Shown: piece by piece, positions 34,280 to 43,568 of the stretch | How the letters are laid out: every line of letters begins with the position of its first letter | How positions within the stretch are numbered: position 1 is the stretch's first letter | Source of the DNA: VXMT01 sp965204835 | Lineage (GTDB): Bacteria; Chloroflexota; Dehalococcoidia; UBA2979 | Assembly (NCBI GenBank): GCA_965204835.1 | Contig: OZ242017.1 | Location: 1,054,001-1,118,000, forward strand | DNA: 64,000 nucleotides | Direction: 5' to 3' | Translations under genes and position numbers: made by a program | Notes under the pieces: model-generated | The model's input: the letters and a program-made list of their open reading frames with translations, nothing else | Database searches by the model: none | Told to the model about the DNA's origin: nothing

Positions 34280-36193
34280 ATGAGTGATGTGGAACGCGAG
34301 GGCCGTTGGTGGTCCGTGGAACTGAACCGGCGCACGCTGCTGCGAGGCGGCGTCATCGGTGGCGCCGGCCTGGCCGCTGCCGCGCTCATCGGCTGCGGCG
34401 GCGACGATGACGACGACGATGGTGGCGACACGACTGCCACGACGCAGACCTCGAGCGGCAGCTCGGGCTCGACCGGCACGACGACCGTCACCAGCGCGAC
34501 GCAGGCGAGCCAGACCCAGGCATCCGGTGGCGACGACGACGATGACGCCGCCGAGACCACTGAGGACGCCGAGGACTACGCGATCGGCAAGCTCGTCCGC
34601 GACGACAGCCTGCCCTACCCGTACCAGTTCCCGGAGCCGAACAAGAAGCCGGTGCCCGGTAGCCGCATGCAGGTGGCGGCGACGTACCGCGTGCAGAACT
34701 TCGACCCGACCACGTCGGCGGCGGGCGGGACCATCACCGTCCCAAACTACGTCTACAACCGCCTGCTCGGCATGAAGGGCGGGCCGAACAAGGACCCGTT
34801 CCTGATCGAGCTGGAGCCGGAGCTGGCGAGCGCCTGGGAGCGCACGCCGGACGGGCAGGTCTTCACGTTCACCATCCGTGACGACGTGAGCTGGCAGAAC
34901 CTGCCGCCGCTCAACGGCCGCAAGTTCGTCGCGGAAGACGCGAAGTTCGCGTACGACCGCTACGGCCAGGAGGGCGTGCATCAGTCCTACTGGCGCAACA
35001 TCAGCTCGACCGAGGCGCCGGACGACACCACGTTCAAGATCACGATGGGGACGGTCACGGCGGACTTCATCCTGCCGCTGGCCAGCCGCTACCAGACGAT
35101 CTACCCGCGCGAGACCGTAGACGCCGGGAACATCGACACGGTCGTGGTCGGCACGGGTCCGATGATCCTGACCGAGGCCGTCGACGGCTCGCACCTGTCG
35201 TTCGACAAGAACCCGGACTACTGGGAGCGCGAGGTGCTCCTGGACGGCCACGACGTGCGGCTCGTCACCGACCAGTCGGCGCGTCTCGCGGCCTTCCGGG
35301 TGGGCCAGCTGGACTACGGCTACTCGGTCGCCGGGACGCTCGGGGACCTCGAGAAGCTGCTGGAGACCAACCCGGACATCCAGATCAACCACCGGGTGGT
35401 CGTCAACGGCGGCATCCCGTTCGGCATGAACCTCTCGCACCCGAAGTTCCAGGACGAGCGGATCCGCCAGGCGATGACGCTGGCGCTGGACACTGAGTTC
35501 ATGGAGGAAGTCGTCTACGACAACCTCGCCAAGACGCTGCCGCTACAGCCGTGGCCCTTCGTCCTCGACGCGGAGCCGCAGGTGGGCGACCCGGCGCTTG
35601 GTCCGTGGTTCGGCCGCTACGACCCCGACGAGGCGAGGAAGCTGCTCGCCGCCGCCGGCGCCGAGGGGCTCAAGATCGACTCGATCTACTACCGCTACGC
35701 GGACTACTTCGCTGAGATCAGCGACATCACCACGGAGCACTTCCGCCAGGTCGGCATCGCGCTCGACTCGCGTTCGGTCGACTACACGGAGTTCAACTCG
35801 TCGTGGGTGCCCGCGAAGCTGGAAGAGGCGACGACGTCCGGCTGGCTGACGGTCGGCTTCGACGGCGACAACTACTTCTACAACTCGGTGCACTCAGAGT
35901 CGCCGGGTAACCGCTGGCGGCTCAGCGACCCGCAGGTGGACGCCTGGGCCGAGCAGCAGCAGGTGGAGATCGACCCGGATGCCCGCAAGGAAATCCACCG
36001 GACGATGTGGGACTACTTCCTCGAGAAGATGTTCTGGCCGCCGGTGCCCTCGGGCCTCGGTTTCGAGATCTACCAGCCGTGGCTGCGCGGGATCCGCTTC
36101 GGCGGCATCTTCGGCACCAACAGCTCGTACTACGACTGGGGTGACCAGGTCGCGAGCGCGTGGATCGACCCGGACGTGCCGGGCCGCGCCTAG
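34280..36193 (+). CDS. ABC transporter substrate-binding protein, family 5, tandem copy 2
   Basis: A 637-aa Tat lipoprotein, the second tandem paralog, with the same LNRRTLLRGG and AALIGC export motifs. Differences from its neighbours cluster in the low-complexity linker and at scattered binding-domain sites (for example DVRLVTDQSARLAAFRVG and INHRVVVNGG, where copy 1 has INIQPVVNGG). These could change ligand preference. The ATG follows GAGGAG. Confidence 0.93.
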   Translation: MSDVEREGRWWSVELNRRTLLRGGVIGGAGLAAAALIGCGGDDDDDDGGDTTATTQTSSGSSGSTGTTTVTSATQASQTQASGGDDDDDAAETTEDAEDYAIGKLVRDDSLPYPYQFPEPNKKPVPGSRMQVAATYRVQNFDPTTSAAGGTITVPNYVYNRLLGMKGGPNKDPFLIELEPELASAWERTPDGQVFTFTIRDDVSWQNLPPLNGRKFVAEDAKFAYDRYGQEGVHQSYWRNISSTEAPDDTTFKITMGTVTADFILPLASRYQTIYPRETVDAGNIDTVVVGTGPMILTEAVDGSHLSFDKNPDYWEREVLLDGHDVRLVTDQSARLAAFRVGQLDYGYSVAGTLGDLEKLLETNPDIQINHRVVVNGGIPFGMNLSHPKFQDERIRQAMTLALDTEFMEEVVYDNLAKTLPLQPWPFVLDAEPQVGDPALGPWFGRYDPDEARKLLAAAGAEGLKIDSIYYRYADYFAEISDITTEHFRQVGIALDSRSVDYTEFNSSWVPAKLEEATTSGWLTVGFDGDNYFYNSVHSESPGNRWRLSDPQVDAWAEQQQVEIDPDARKEIHRTMWDYFLEKMFWPPVPSGLGFEIYQPWLRGIRFGGIFGTNSSYYDWGDQVASAWIDPDVPGRA

Positions 36194-36215
36194 TACACGC
36201 AGTACCGGGCAACGC

Positions 36216-36261
36216 CTCCGCACTTGCGGAGACTTCGAGGGGCGGCCGCAGGGCCGCCCCT
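36216..36261 (+). terminator. Double hairpin 3' of binding protein copy 2
   Basis: CTCCGC with GCGGAG (36216-36231) is followed by AGGGGCGGCC with GGCCGCCCCT (36238-36261), the same arrangement as after copies 1 and 3. The rest of the 262-bp gap to copy 3 holds no gene. Confidence 0.65.
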
Positions 36262-36456
36262 CCTGCATGCGCGCCGCCGGGCCGCGCCCGGCCTCGTGTG
36301 TTGAGTCCCCGGGAAGTGCCGTGGGCCGGGGCAGGCGTCTATGCGCGAATGTTGTAAAGCGCGGGCGAACGTGACAAAGTGCGCTGCTACGCGGACGGTG
36401 CAGGCCGCCGCATTGGGATCGATGCCGCGGAGGGGCGGCGCACGAGGGGAGGGTCC

Positions 36457-38370
36457 ATGAGTGAGCTAGAGCGAGAGGGCCGTTGGTGGTCCGTCGAACT
36501 GAACCGGCGCGCGCTGCTGCGAGGTGGCGTCCTCGGCGGCGCCGGCCTCGCTGCCGCGGCCCTCATCGGCTGTGGGGGCGGCGACGACGACGACGATGAC
36601 GACACCGCCGCCACCACGAGCACGACGACGCAGACCTCGAGCTCGGGTTCGACAGGAACGACGAGCGTCACGAGCGCGACGCAGGCCAGCCAGACCCAGG
36701 CATCGAGTGGCGACGACGATGACGCCGCCGAGTCCAGCGACGACGTCGAGGACTACACGATCGGCAAGCTCGTCAGCGACGCGAACCTGCCGTACCCGTA
36801 CCAGTTCCCGGAGCCGAACAAGAAGCCGGTGCCGGGTGGCCGCATGCAGGTGGCCGCGACGTACCGCGTGCAGAACTTCGACCCGACCACGTCGGCGGCG
36901 GGCGGGACGATCACGGTCCCGAACTACGTCTACAACCGCCTGATCGGGATGAAGGGCGGGCCCAGCAAGGACCCGTTCCTGATTGAGCTGGAGCCCGAGC
37001 TGGCGTCCTCGTGGGAGCGCACCCCGGACGGCCAGACATTCACGTTCAACATCCGTGACGACATCAACTGGCAGAACCTGCCGCCGCTGAACGGCCGCAA
37101 GTTCGTCGCCGAGGACGTGAAGTTCGCGTACGACCGCTACGGGACAGAGGGCGTGCACCAGTCCTACTGGCGCAACATCAGCTCGACCGAGGCGCCGGAC
37201 GAAACCACGTTCAAGGCGACCATGGGCACGGTGACGGCGGACTTCATCCTGCCGCTGGCCAGCCGCTACCAGACGATCTACCCGCGCGAGACGGTCGACG
37301 CGGGGAACATCGACACGGTCGTGGTCGGCACGGGTCCGATGATCCTGACCGAGGCCGTCGACGGCTCGCACCTGTCGTTCGACAAGAACCCGGACTACTG
37401 GGAGCGCGAGGTGCTCCTGGACGGGACGGACGTGCGGCTGATGACGGACCAGACGGCGCGCGTCGCCGCCTACCGCGTCGGTCAGCTGGACTACGCGTAC
37501 TCGATCGCCGGGACGCTCCCGGACCTCCGCAAGCTGCTGGAGACCAACCCGGACACGCAGGTGAACCTCTCGGTGGTCGTCAACGGCGGCATCCCGTTCG
37601 GCATGAACCTCTCGCACCCGAAGTTCCAGGACGAGCGGATCCGGCAGGCGATGACGCTGGCCATGGACACGGACTTCATGGAGGACGTCGTCTACGACAA
37701 CCTCGCGAAGACGCTCCCGCTGCACCCGTGGCCCTTCGTCCTCGACGAGGAGCCGAAGAAGGGCGACGCGTCGCTCGGGCCGTGGTTCAGCCGCTTCGAC
37801 CCGGACGAGGCGAAGAAGCTGATCGCCGCGGCAGGAGCCGAGGACCTCGCCATCGACGGTATCTACTACCGCTACGCGGACTACTTCGCCGAGCTCACCG
37901 AGATCACGACGGAGCAGTTCCGCCAGGTCGGCATCAACCTCAACTCGAGGAGCGTTGACTACACCGAGTTCAACTCGGCGTGGGTGCCCGCGAAGCTCGA
38001 GGAGGCGACGACCTCCGGCTGGCTGACGGTCGGCTTCGACGGCGACAACTACTTCTACAACTCGGTGCACTCGGAGTCGCCCGGCAACCGCTGGCGGCTC
38101 AACGACCCGCAGGTCGACGCGTGGGCCGAGCAGCAGCAGACCGAGCTGGACCCGGACGCCCGGAAGGAGATCCACAAGACCATGTGGGACTACTTCCTCC
38201 AGAAGATGTTCTGGCCGCCGGTGCCCAGCGCGCTCTACATCCAGACGTACCAGCCGTGGCTGCGCGGGATCCGCTTCGGCGGCATCTTCGGCACCAACAG
38301 CTCGTACTACGACTGGGGCGACCAGGTCGCATCCTCGTGGATCGACCCGGACGTGCCGGGCCGCGCCTAG
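36457..38370 (+). CDS. ABC transporter substrate-binding protein, family 5, tandem copy 3
   Basis: A 637-aa Tat lipoprotein, the third tandem paralog (LNRRALLRGG, AALIGC). The binding domain differs locally from copies 1 and 2, for example TQVNLSVVVNGG and LYIQTYQPWLRG, again near likely ligand-facing segments. A strong ribosome site (GAGGGGAGGG) precedes the ATG. Exact length identity with copies 1 and 2, and related sequence before and after each gene, show that the duplication unit included flanking DNA. Confidence 0.93.
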   Translation: MSELEREGRWWSVELNRRALLRGGVLGGAGLAAAALIGCGGGDDDDDDDTAATTSTTTQTSSSGSTGTTSVTSATQASQTQASSGDDDDAAESSDDVEDYTIGKLVSDANLPYPYQFPEPNKKPVPGGRMQVAATYRVQNFDPTTSAAGGTITVPNYVYNRLIGMKGGPSKDPFLIELEPELASSWERTPDGQTFTFNIRDDINWQNLPPLNGRKFVAEDVKFAYDRYGTEGVHQSYWRNISSTEAPDETTFKATMGTVTADFILPLASRYQTIYPRETVDAGNIDTVVVGTGPMILTEAVDGSHLSFDKNPDYWEREVLLDGTDVRLMTDQTARVAAYRVGQLDYAYSIAGTLPDLRKLLETNPDTQVNLSVVVNGGIPFGMNLSHPKFQDERIRQAMTLAMDTDFMEDVVYDNLAKTLPLHPWPFVLDEEPKKGDASLGPWFSRFDPDEAKKLIAAAGAEDLAIDGIYYRYADYFAELTEITTEQFRQVGINLNSRSVDYTEFNSAWVPAKLEEATTSGWLTVGFDGDNYFYNSVHSESPGNRWRLNDPQVDAWAEQQQTELDPDARKEIHKTMWDYFLQKMFWPPVPSALYIQTYQPWLRGIRFGGIFGTNSSYYDWGDQVASSWIDPDVPGRA

Positions 38371-38392
38371 TACACGCAGTACCGGGCAACGC

Positions 38393-38474
38393 CTCCGCAC
38401 TCGCGGAGACTTCGAGGGGCGGCCGCAAGGCCGCCCCTCCTGCGTGTCCGAGGCGGGCGGCCGCAAGGCCGCCC
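38393..38474 (+). terminator. Triple hairpin 3' of binding protein copy 3
   Basis: CTCCGC with GCGGAG (38393-38408), a 10-bp hairpin (38415-38438) and a third hairpin with GGGCGGCC and GGCCGCCC arms (38455-38474). The third partly duplicates the second, including the trailing CTCCTGC. Confidence 0.65.
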
Positions 38475-38578
38475 CTCCTGCACGTCCGCCGCGCGTGCGG
38501 CGTCGAGGGACGCGTTGTGCGCTATGCTCCCCCGAACGACGCCCGCGCGGGCGCAAAGAAGCGTGATGCGAGGATCCG

Positions 38579-39562
38579 ATGCAGATCAGCAAATCCGTGC
38601 GCGCCGCCATGGTGCCGGACGAGAACGTGATGCACCCCGACTTCACCTCGATCTACCTGATCGGGCCTCCCGGCGGGCAGTCCCTCACGATCGACTCGGG
38701 CGAGGCCACGGAGCGCTATCAGTGGTTCCTGCGCGGCTACCTCGCCGCGACCGAGCACGCCGAGATCGGCATGGCGACCATCACGCACCACCACGCCGAC
38801 CACTCCGGCAACCTCAAGTGGACCAAGGAGTTCCTGAACGCCGAGATCGCCATCCCGCGCGGCGGCCGGCGCCTGCTCACCGGCCGCATTCCCCGCAAGG
38901 TCGAGCAGTACGGTGACGGCGACGTGATCGAGATGGGCGGGGGCGTGAACCTCCAGGTCATCGAGACGCCCGGCCACAGCTCCGACTCGCTCTGCTACTA
39001 CCTGGAGGACGAGGGCGTCCTGTTCACCGGCGACACGCTGCTCGGCTCCTCGACCACCACGGTGTGGGACCTCGGCGACTACCGGCGCAGCCTGGAGAGG
39101 CTGCTCGAGCTGCCGAACCTCACGGTCATCTGCCCCGGCCACGGCAAGATCGTCGAGGACCCGCGCGAGCGGCTCCAGATGTACGTCAACCACCGCAACA
39201 TGCGCGAGCAGCAGATCCTCGAGGTGCTCAAGGACGGCGAGCAGCTCAGTAGCTGGGACATCATGCTCCGCGTCTACGGCGACGAGATCGACACGCGCCT
39301 GCGCCGCGCCGCCGACGGCAACGTGCGCAGCCACCTCACCCAGCTGCTCGACGAGGGCCGCATCAACGAGTACGAGGGCAAGCCGAAGCGCCGCCGCAGC
39401 GAGCGAGCCATCGAGCGCCAGCACGAGCACGAGCGGGAGCGCGACCGCATCCTGCGCGAGGCGAAGAAGATCGAGGCCGCGCGCAGCCGCGAGGAGATCC
39501 GCCGCCAGGAGAACCCGCCCAGCGAGCAGTGGTCGAAGCCGCCGCTCTACGACCTCGCGTAG
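38579..39562 (+). CDS. MBL fold metallo-hydrolase
   Basis: A 327-aa metallo-beta-lactamase fold hydrolase. It has the metal motif THHHADHSGN (HxHxDH, about residues 62-71), ETPGHSSDSL with the next His, FTGDTLLG with the bridging Asp and CPGHGKIV. The C-terminal region (about 215-327) has the winged-helix-like extension of LACTB2-type proteins, then a highly charged helix rich in Arg/Glu. It likely cleaves a thioester, lactone or phosphodiester. A TATGCT box lies at 38523-38528. Confidence 0.9.
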   Translation: MQISKSVRAAMVPDENVMHPDFTSIYLIGPPGGQSLTIDSGEATERYQWFLRGYLAATEHAEIGMATITHHHADHSGNLKWTKEFLNAEIAIPRGGRRLLTGRIPRKVEQYGDGDVIEMGGGVNLQVIETPGHSSDSLCYYLEDEGVLFTGDTLLGSSTTTVWDLGDYRRSLERLLELPNLTVICPGHGKIVEDPRERLQMYVNHRNMREQQILEVLKDGEQLSSWDIMLRVYGDEIDTRLRRAADGNVRSHLTQLLDEGRINEYEGKPKRRRSERAIERQHEHERERDRILREAKKIEAARSREEIRRQENPPSEQWSKPPLYDLA

Positions 39563-39664
39563 CGGAGGCGCCGTCTCCGTGCTCGCACAGCCACCGCTCC
39601 CCCTCGGCGCTTGCCTCGATCGGCGCTGCATCGGTAGGCTGCGCTCCTGCCGGGGGGCAGGCGC

Positions 39665-40873
39665 ATGACCGGACCGCTCGAGGGGGCGCGGGTCCTGGAC
39701 CTCACGCAGGGGGTCACGGGTCCGTACGCGACCAAACTCTTCTCCGACTACGGCGCCGAGGTCACCAAGATCGAGCGTCCGGGACGCGGCGACGCCTCAC
39801 GACGCCTCGGGCCGTACCCGAACGACATGCCGCACATCGAGACCAGCGGGATGTTCCTGCACCTCAACACGGGCAAGCTCAGCGTCACGCTGGACCTCAA
39901 GACCGCCACCGGCCGCGAGCTGCTGCTGCGGCTGGCCGCCGACGCCGACGTGATCGTCGAGAGCTTCCGGCCCGGCACCCTCGAACGGCTCGGCATCGGC
40001 CCCGACGTGCTGGCCGAGGCGAGCCCGGCGGCGGCGCTCGTCCGCATCTCGAGCTTCGGCCAGGACGGCCCCTACCGGGACTTCGAGGCCGACGACATGC
40101 TGCTCTACGCCTCCGGCGGCGTGATGCAGGTCACCGGCGACCCCGACCGCGAGCCGATCAAGCTGGGGCTCTACACCCCGCTCTTCCTCGCGGGCGTCGT
40201 CACCGCCGGGATGATGATGGGCGCGATGCGCTCGTCGATGCGCGACGGGCAGGGTGAGCGCGTCGAGATCTCGATCAACGAGATCCTGACCGCCTCGATG
40301 GACCGTGGCGGGCCGAACATCATGGCCTACCAGTACTCCGGCGCGCTCATGATCGAGCGCATCAAGAACGTGGTGTACAGCGGGCTGCCCAGCGGTGTGT
40401 ATCCGTGCGCCGACGGCTACGTGCAGGTCGCCACCCAGCCCGCGTGGTTCCCCCGCATGTGCCGCGCGATGGGCCGCGAGGACCTGATTGAGGACGAGCG
40501 CTTCGTCGCGAACGTCTACAACCCCGACTTCCTCCCGGAGGTCGAGGCGATCTTCTACCCGTGGCTGCTCTCCCACACCAAGCAGGAGGTCATGGAGCTC
40601 GCGCAGGCCGAGGGCTGGCCCGTGTGCGCCATCAACACCGTCGAGGACGCATACCGCGACCCCGCGTACCGGGCGCGCGACTTCTTCCGGACCATCGACC
40701 ACCCGGTCGCCGGCTCCTACGAGTACGTCGGCCTGCCGGTGCGCTTCAAGAGCACGCCCGGTGAGATGCAATGCGCCCCGCTGCTCGGCGAGCACACCTT
40801 CCAGGTGCTGACCGAGCGGCTGGACCACACCCCCGAGGAAGTCGCGATCCTCGGGCAGCGTGGCGTGATCTAG
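39665..40873 (+). CDS. CaiB/BaiF CoA-transferase homologue lacking catalytic Asp
   Basis: A 402-aa CaiB/BaiF homologue with the normal N-terminal fold (TQGVTGPYATKLFSDYGAEVTKIE, LNTGKLSVTLDLKT, ESFRPGTLERLGIG). The catalytic position 22 residues before GQG is Leu (LYTPLFLAG). It is followed after 9 bp by the Asp-bearing gene at 40883, whose ribosome site overlaps this stop codon. This repeats the order seen at 28172-25605 and in the fused gene. A TAGGCT box lies at 39635-39640. Confidence 0.9.
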   Translation: MTGPLEGARVLDLTQGVTGPYATKLFSDYGAEVTKIERPGRGDASRRLGPYPNDMPHIETSGMFLHLNTGKLSVTLDLKTATGRELLLRLAADADVIVESFRPGTLERLGIGPDVLAEASPAAALVRISSFGQDGPYRDFEADDMLLYASGGVMQVTGDPDREPIKLGLYTPLFLAGVVTAGMMMGAMRSSMRDGQGERVEISINEILTASMDRGGPNIMAYQYSGALMIERIKNVVYSGLPSGVYPCADGYVQVATQPAWFPRMCRAMGREDLIEDERFVANVYNPDFLPEVEAIFYPWLLSHTKQEVMELAQAEGWPVCAINTVEDAYRDPAYRARDFFRTIDHPVAGSYEYVGLPVRFKSTPGEMQCAPLLGEHTFQVLTERLDHTPEEVAILGQRGVI

Positions 40874-40882
40874 GAGCCGACG

Positions 40883-42184
40883 ATGGCCGACCCCGCAAAG
40901 CCCCTCGACGGCATCCGCGTGCTCGCACAGGGCATCGTCTGGGCCGGGCCGTTCTCGACGATGATCCTCGCCGACCTGGGCGCTGAGGTGATCGAGATCG
41001 AGTCGATCCAGCACCTCAACCCGACGCGCACCAACTTCCGGCACATCCCGCAGGCGCTCCTCGACGGACGCGCCGGCGCGTCGTACCTCAACCGCGACGG
41101 CAGCGAGGGCTTCTGGAACCGGCAGGCGTGGTTCAACTACGCGAAGCGCGGCTGCAAGTCCGTGACGCTCGACCTCCAGAGCGAGCGCGGGCACGAGCTC
41201 TTCCTCGACCTCATCCGCCACAGCGACGCGTACATCGAGAACAACGCCGCCGACGTGGTCGACAACCTCGGCATCGGCTACGAGGTGCTGCGCGAGGTCA
41301 ACCCGCAGCTGATCATGGTGCGGTTCCCGGGCTTCGGCATCGAGGGTCCGTACAGCGACTTCAAGGGCTACGGCGCGAACATGGAGGCCGTCGCGGGGCA
41401 CACCGGCATCCGCGGCTACGAGGGCTCCGACCCCTCCGACACCCCGGCCTCGCTGCACGGCGACCCCACCGCGGGGGCGCAGGTCGCGTTCGCCCTGCAG
41501 GCCGCGCTCTTCTCCCGGGACCGCACCGGCGAGGGCCAGCTCGTCGAGATCTCGCAGGTCGAGTCCGTGGCCAGCCACATCGGGCACGCGTTCATGGACT
41601 ACGCGATGAACGGCCGCGTGCAGGGCCACTGGGGCAACCGGCACCCCTCGATGGCGCCGTACGGCGCCTTCCCGTGCGCGGGCGAGGATCGCTGGATCAC
41701 GATCGCGATCCCCTCGGACGAGGCGTTCGCCGCGCTCTGCGCCGAGATGGGCCGCCCCGAACTCGCCGAGGACGAGCGCTTCGCCGACGCCGCGGTCCGC
41801 TACCGCAACACCGACGCGATCAACGCCGAGGTGGCGGCGTGGACGCCGGCGTTCGAGGACCACGACCTGATGTTGCGGCTCCAGGCGGCAGGCGTCCCCG
41901 CCATCGCGACCGTGCACCACGAGGAGGTCACCTCGAACCCGCACCACGTGGCGCGCGGCTACTTCCAGGAGATCACGCAGCACGAGGCGGGCACGCACCT
42001 CTACCCCGGCCCGATGGCGACGTTCGAGCGCACGCCGCTGCTGCCGGCGCGGCCCGCGCCCACCCTCGGCCGCCACAACGAGGAGCTCCTGCGTGACGTG
42101 CTCGGTCTCAGCGCCGAGGCGTACCAGCAGCTCCTCGACGACGAGGTGATCGGGACGGTGTACGTGGAGGACGCGACGGCCTGA
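40883..42184 (+). CDS. CaiB/BaiF CoA-transferase, catalytic (Asp) subunit of a pair
   Basis: A 433-aa type III CoA-transferase retaining Asp (HGDPTAG, 22 residues before GEG). It has the paired-subfamily insertion (EGFWNRQAWFNYAKRG) and IENNAADVVDNLG in place of N-RPG. Translation is coupled to the Asp-less partner (TAGGAG forms both stop and ribosome site). The two probably assemble as one enzyme; the acid substrate is not known. Confidence 0.9.
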   Translation: MADPAKPLDGIRVLAQGIVWAGPFSTMILADLGAEVIEIESIQHLNPTRTNFRHIPQALLDGRAGASYLNRDGSEGFWNRQAWFNYAKRGCKSVTLDLQSERGHELFLDLIRHSDAYIENNAADVVDNLGIGYEVLREVNPQLIMVRFPGFGIEGPYSDFKGYGANMEAVAGHTGIRGYEGSDPSDTPASLHGDPTAGAQVAFALQAALFSRDRTGEGQLVEISQVESVASHIGHAFMDYAMNGRVQGHWGNRHPSMAPYGAFPCAGEDRWITIAIPSDEAFAALCAEMGRPELAEDERFADAAVRYRNTDAINAEVAAWTPAFEDHDLMLRLQAAGVPAIATVHHEEVTSNPHHVARGYFQEITQHEAGTHLYPGPMATFERTPLLPARPAPTLGRHNEELLRDVLGLSAEAYQQLLDDEVIGTVYVEDATA

Positions 42185-42234
42185 TCGCCGCTACAACGTC
42201 CGCGATGTTCCATATGTAGTATTCCGTACATGAT

Positions 42235-42260
42235 GAGCGCATCCCGAATGTGATGCGCTC
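42235..42260. terminator. 9-bp inverted repeat after the CaiB pair
   Basis: GAGCGCATC (42235-42243) and GATGCGCTC (42252-42260) form a perfect stem with an 8-nt loop, 50 bp after the CaiB stop and 45 bp before the nuclease start. It may be a terminator or an operator for the nuclease gene. Confidence 0.4.
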
Positions 42261-42304
42261 GACGCACCGCTGCGCCGGCGCCGCCGGTCCGACAGCAGGT
42301 GCGC

Positions 42305-43558
42305 ATGGCTCGCGATGGCCTTCGCCGCCTCAGTGCGCTTGCGCTGTGGGCACTACTCGTTATTCCCGTTGCTGCGTGCACGAATCCCGCCGACGAGACC
42401 GTGGGTGGGGAGACCGTCGCTCCCTCACCGACAGCGGCCTCGACCCCCGCACCGGCGGCAACAGTCGCAACGAGCGCGACGCAGACCGCGACTCCCGCAC
42501 CGACGGCGTCCGTTGCAGCGAGCCCGACACAGGTCCCGACTCCCGCACCGACGGCGACAGTCGCAGCAAGTCCCACGCAGGCTCCGACACCGCCCGCGAC
42601 GCCCGTACCGCAGACCTCGCCAAGCCCAACGCCCGCTCCGGCAGCCACCACGACCGCGACGACTACGACGCTGAGCCTCGACGGAATCGCCGTGGCGCCC
42701 GAGAACTGCGCGGGGTACAACCGTGACCACTTCGCCGACTATAACGCCCGCGCACTGCGCGACGGCTGGGACGCCGAGGATGGTGCGGCCGACGGCATCA
42801 TCACCGGGTGGTACACCGGGCAGCGACTGGCGAACAACGGACAGTCCGTCCACGTCGAGCACGTCGTCGCCCTCAAGGAAGCATGGTGCTCCGGCTATCG
42901 GGAGCCCTCGCTCGGGAACTGGTCGGCGAATCTTCGGCCGGCCCAGGCGGCCCTCAACCTGTCGAAGTCGGCTCGCGACCCCGCCGAGTGGGATCGGCCG
43001 GATCTCCCCGGCTGGTGTCGTTATCTCGCGCTCCACGTCCAGGTCAAGCGAGAGCTGGGGATGACCGCCGACCGTGCGGAACTCGAGTACATCGCCCGCT
43101 CATGGGCCGCCCACTGCGGCGACGCCGTGGCCGTGCCGACCGTCGAGCGAACACCGACTCCTGTGCCAACGGCGACGGCCGGATCGGTCTACACCGGGCC
43201 ACAGCCGGCCCGGACCTGTGGAGAGTTCGGCTGGCGCGTCGACCGTCGCACGCACCCGAATCTCTACGCTGCCCTGGACGCGCTGGGGATGCGCGACGGA
43301 AACAGCGACGGGATCATGTGCAACGCGGAGCGAGCCTACAACGGACCGGACTACCCGGCCCAATCGCCGTCCGCGACTTCGACTCCAACGGCGAGTTCTA
43401 GTCCGGCGCAGGAGTTCCACTGCCACTGTAGACGCGTGATCAACGCCGGTACTCGCTGCGATCAGCGGTACACCGCGCAAGGCGGCCCCGGGTACTGCCA
43501 CACCGGGGAGCCTCACGGAGCCTTCAATACATGGCCGCCGCCGCACAGCGGAAACTAG
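42305..43558 (+). CDS. Secreted HNH-type (DUF1524) nuclease with excalibur-like domain
   Basis: A 417-aa predicted lipoprotein with a signal peptide ending PVAAC. A Thr/Ala/Pro repeat linker follows at about residues 25-115 (periodic PAPTA-VAASPTQ units). The DUF1524/HNH nuclease domain is at about 125-260 (VEHVVALKEAWCSGY, NLRPAQAALNLSKSARDPAEW). An excalibur-like Ca-binding motif follows (DALGMRDGNSDGIMCNAERAYNG). The tail is rich in Cys and His (FHCHCRR...CDQRY...GYCHTGEPHG). It probably degrades extracellular nucleic acid. Confidence 0.82.
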   Translation: MARDGLRRLSALALWALLVIPVAACTNPADETVGGETVAPSPTAASTPAPAATVATSATQTATPAPTASVAASPTQVPTPAPTATVAASPTQAPTPPATPVPQTSPSPTPAPAATTTATTTTLSLDGIAVAPENCAGYNRDHFADYNARALRDGWDAEDGAADGIITGWYTGQRLANNGQSVHVEHVVALKEAWCSGYREPSLGNWSANLRPAQAALNLSKSARDPAEWDRPDLPGWCRYLALHVQVKRELGMTADRAELEYIARSWAAHCGDAVAVPTVERTPTPVPTATAGSVYTGPQPARTCGEFGWRVDRRTHPNLYAALDALGMRDGNSDGIMCNAERAYNGPDYPAQSPSATSTPTASSSPAQEFHCHCRRVINAGTRCDQRYTAQGGPGYCHTGEPHGAFNTWPPPHSGN

Positions 43559-43568
43559 TGGCGACTAC

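Noticed and set aside
32130..38370. Possible mobile element behind the three-gene repeat
   Set aside because: No transposase, terminal inverted repeats or target-site duplications are visible; simple tandem duplication explains the pattern.
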